This document shows, piece after piece, positions 39,152-40,869 of a stretch of DNA of 40,869 bases. The translations under genes were made by a program, and so were the position numbers. A model generated the notes under the pieces. The model was given only the letters and a program-made list of their open reading frames with translations, had not been told where the DNA came from and ran no database searches. The stretch is taken from IMG/VR virus record IMGVR_UViG_3300042882_000526, positions 1 through 40,869 of that record; one strand, given 5' to 3'. The first letter of the stretch is position 1, and each line of letters begins with the position of its first letter. The DNA comes from a virus.

Positions 39152-39162
39152 TAGGGTATAAT
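39133..39162 (+). promoter_or_regulatory. Promoter before tail fibre gene
   Basis: TCGACA, an 18-bp spacer and a perfect TATAAT inside the 3' end of the gp16-like gene. The ATG is 6 nt after the -10, so the start site would be at or next to the start codon. Confidence 0.65.
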
Positions 39163-39168
39163 CCGACC

Positions 39169-40599
39169 ATGAAGGTACGTTATACTGTTCCCTCCGACGC
39201 CTCGCGGGTGGGGTACTCCACCAACGGGTCGACCACGGTATTCTCCGTACCGTTCGTGTTCTTCGACGACACGGACCTTCAAGTCATCCTGGTGAACAAC
39301 ACCACGGCGGTCGAGACTGTCTTGACGCTGACCACGAACTACACCGTGACGGGTGGGGCGGGGTCCACCGGCTCGCTCACCACCGTCTCGACCTACGCTT
39401 CCGGCTCGACCCTCGTGATCCAGCGCGAAGTGCCCTACACCCAGGAAATCGACTACCAGGCCAACGATGGCTTCCCCGCGGAGGTCAACGAGGAAGGGCT
39501 CGACCGCTCGACCATGCAGATACAGCAGGTCCGCCGCCGCGCCCGCCAGACGCCCAAGCTCCCGGCCACCTATGATCCGGAGAGCGGGGATATCACCCTC
39601 CCCATGCCGGTATCGGGCAAGGTTCTCGCGGGGAACAGCGACGAGGACGGATGGGAAAACGTAGACGCCTTTGAGGGCGGCACTGATCTGCCTACCCTGA
39701 TCTCTACCATACAGAACCTCGACCTCCTGGAGTATAACGCCAGCGGCTCTGTGTGGCGCAACAGGACCCGCGCGCAGGTTCTTGGCGACCTTCTCCCCCT
39801 GGCCGGGGGCACCATGACCGGCACGCTGGCCATGTCCGGGGCGGCCATCAACGAGGCGGTGCGGGTCGACGTGGCCAGCGCCACGACCTGCGCGATCGGC
39901 GCAGCCGCGTCCAACTACGTGCGGATCACGGGCACGACGACCATCACAGGGCTGGGCACCGTCGCTTCCGGTATCCGCCGCAAGGTTGTCTTCGCAGGCG
40001 CGCTCACCCTGACGCATAACGCCACGTCCCTGATCCTGCCCACGGGCGCGAACATCACGACGGCGGCGGGCGACACCGCGGAGTTCATTTCGGAGGGCTC
40101 GGGCAACTGGCGCTGCACCGACTACCAGCGCGCTATTGGCCTGCCTGCGGCGGGCGGTATCCTGCAAAGGGTCAGCACCCTGACCGGAACGTACTCGTCC
40201 AACGCAGCTACCATCCCGATCGACAACACCACGCCGCAAAGCAGCGAGGGGACGGAGCTTCTTACCCAAGCCTTCACGCCCAAAAGCGCGAGCAGCACTC
40301 TCGTCGTGGACGTGACGCTGGTTCTCGGCTGCACTACGTCGGTCGATACCGGGGCGATTGCACTGTTCCAGGACTCGGGGACCGACGCCATTGCGGCCAA
40401 CGCCGTGAGCTTGTCCGGGTTCGCGGACCCAAAAACCCTGCGCTACGAAGTCGCGAGCGGCTCGACGACGGCGCGCACTTTCAAGGTTCGTGCCGGTTGC
40501 AACACCAACACCCTCCTGTTCAACGGGGTCAACACCGTCGGCGCGGTCATGAACAGCCTGTGTCGGTCCTTTATCACCGTCACCGAGATCGCGAGCTAG
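39169..40599 (+). CDS. Tail fibre protein (T7 gp17-like N-terminus)
   Basis: 476 aa. The N-terminal about 150 residues (RYTVPSDASRVGYSTNGSTT, FVFFDDTDLQVILVN, IDYQANDGFPAEVNEEGLDR, MQIQQVRRRARQTPKLP) are the gp17-type tail-attachment domain. A stem with LLPLAGGTMTGTLAMSGAAI follows and the C-terminal half is beta-rich and presumably receptor-binding. No Shine-Dalgarno is evident and the -10 element lies 6 nt upstream, as noted for the promoter. Second receptor-binding candidate besides the S74 fibre. Confidence 0.9.
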   Translation: MKVRYTVPSDASRVGYSTNGSTTVFSVPFVFFDDTDLQVILVNNTTAVETVLTLTTNYTVTGGAGSTGSLTTVSTYASGSTLVIQREVPYTQEIDYQANDGFPAEVNEEGLDRSTMQIQQVRRRARQTPKLPATYDPESGDITLPMPVSGKVLAGNSDEDGWENVDAFEGGTDLPTLISTIQNLDLLEYNASGSVWRNRTRAQVLGDLLPLAGGTMTGTLAMSGAAINEAVRVDVASATTCAIGAAASNYVRITGTTTITGLGTVASGIRRKVVFAGALTLTHNATSLILPTGANITTAAGDTAEFISEGSGNWRCTDYQRAIGLPAAGGILQRVSTLTGTYSSNAATIPIDNTTPQSSEGTELLTQAFTPKSASSTLVVDVTLVLGCTTSVDTGAIALFQDSGTDAIAANAVSLSGFADPKTLRYEVASGSTTARTFKVRAGCNTNTLLFNGVNTVGAVMNSLCRSFITVTEIAS

Positions 40600-40603
40600 G
40601 GCT

Positions 40604-40849
40604 ATGATGCAGGCCCATGAACTAGATCGCGCGCTGGGGAGAGTAGAGGGAAAAGTAGACGGGCTGGAACACAGCATACACGAGATAAAGAGTATGCTCC
40701 AGGAAAGCCACAAGGATATTACCAAGCGTGTGTCTTCCCTGGAGCATAGTCGGTCCAAGCTACTGGGTACCGCCTCCGCGATCGGCGCGGCCTTCGGGGT
40801 ATTCGGCGGCTGGCTGACCACCAACCTCCTGCCCCGCATCCCCCACTAG
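40604..40849 (+). CDS. XhlA-like coiled-coil/TM protein (holin accessory?)
   Basis: 81 aa. Residues 5-50 are a coiled coil (ALGRVEGKVDGLEHSIHEIK) and about 54-72 a TM helix (LLGTASAIGAAFGVFGGWLT). This coiled coil-TM order is that of XhlA/hemolysin-type proteins that assist holins, but is also common in small membrane proteins of other kinds. Last gene of the virion operon. On the closed map its stop (equivalent to base 107) overlaps the 3' end of the opposing DUF3310 gene. Confidence 0.7.
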   Translation: MMQAHELDRALGRVEGKVDGLEHSIHEIKSMLQESHKDITKRVSSLEHSRSKLLGTASAIGAAFGVFGGWLTTNLLPRIPH

Positions 40850-40869
40850 CTTCGCTTCTTCCCGCGCGA
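40743..40869. repeat. Terminal direct repeat, right copy (contig closure)
   Basis: Identical to bases 1-127; see the left copy. Joining the two gives a closed map of about 40,742 bp. Confidence 0.95.

Noticed and set aside
38623-40839. 738-aa minus-strand ORF opposite tail fibre and gp16-like genes
   Set aside because: Shadow frame caused by strong third-position GC bias; Arg/Gly-rich with no recognisable domain.

Overview
The window is essentially one complete genome of a lytic, short-tailed (podovirus, T7-like morphology) bacteriophage. The first 127 bases (1-127) are repeated exactly as the last 127 (40743-40869), so the contig closes on itself and the unique genome is about 40,742 bp. 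Base composition is GC-rich. Family resemblances (XF1762-like protein, the Cys-rich 250-aa protein, style of Rz1) suggest a Gram-negative, probably alphaproteobacterial host; that host call is inference. No integrase, phage RNA polymerase, tRNA gene or CRISPR array was found.

Left arm (minus strand, about 11.47 kb down to 18): an early/replication operon with a lysis cassette inside it. In transcription order: a 59-aa protein, SNF2 helicase, a small exported protein, [promoter TTGACA-N18-GATAAT], AT-hook protein, membrane-anchored NPLNLR-type peptidoglycan hydrolase, a 54-aa protein, a secreted Cys-rich protein, Rz and Rz1 spanins, PAPS-reductase-like protein, DUF2800 (Cas4-like nuclease), [promoter], DUF2815 (SSB-like), [terminator], family A DNA polymerase with proofreading domain, PDDEXK endonuclease, two small proteins (one membrane), a T5 A1-like metallophosphoesterase and DUF3310. 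Two hydrophobic two-TM reading frames lie out of frame inside the DNA polymerase and inside the A1-like gene. Each has a strong ribosome-binding site and sits where the host gene's third-position GC falls. They are the best candidates for the missing holin/antiholin and are the main discovery candidate here.

Divergent right arm (plus strand): from 11.55 kb a helix-turn-helix regulator, a 50-aa protein and a PrimPol-helicase fusion, closed by a terminator. Then comes an accessory interval (14.0-17.7 kb) of hairpins, palindromes (GTTATAAC three times), micro-ORFs, a Cys-rich 250-aa protein, two further terminators and an HNH homing endonuclease.

From 17.7 kb the late region follows: XF1762-like protein, large terminase, HExxH metallopeptidase, small proteins, an 825-aa fibre with 17-residue repeats and a peptidase S74 chaperone domain, a glycosyltransferase, portal (T7 gp8-like), Bbp19-like protein, scaffold, a 36-aa membrane protein, capsid, decoration-like protein, terminator, tail tube A and B (gp11, gp12), internal virion proteins (gp13-gp16-like), a gp17-like tail fibre and an XhlA-like coiled-coil/TM protein. 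The design combines a replication module usually seen in siphoviruses/prophages (DUF2800, DUF2815, Pol A, SNF2, PrimPol) with a T7-type virion module and apparent dependence on host RNA polymerase.
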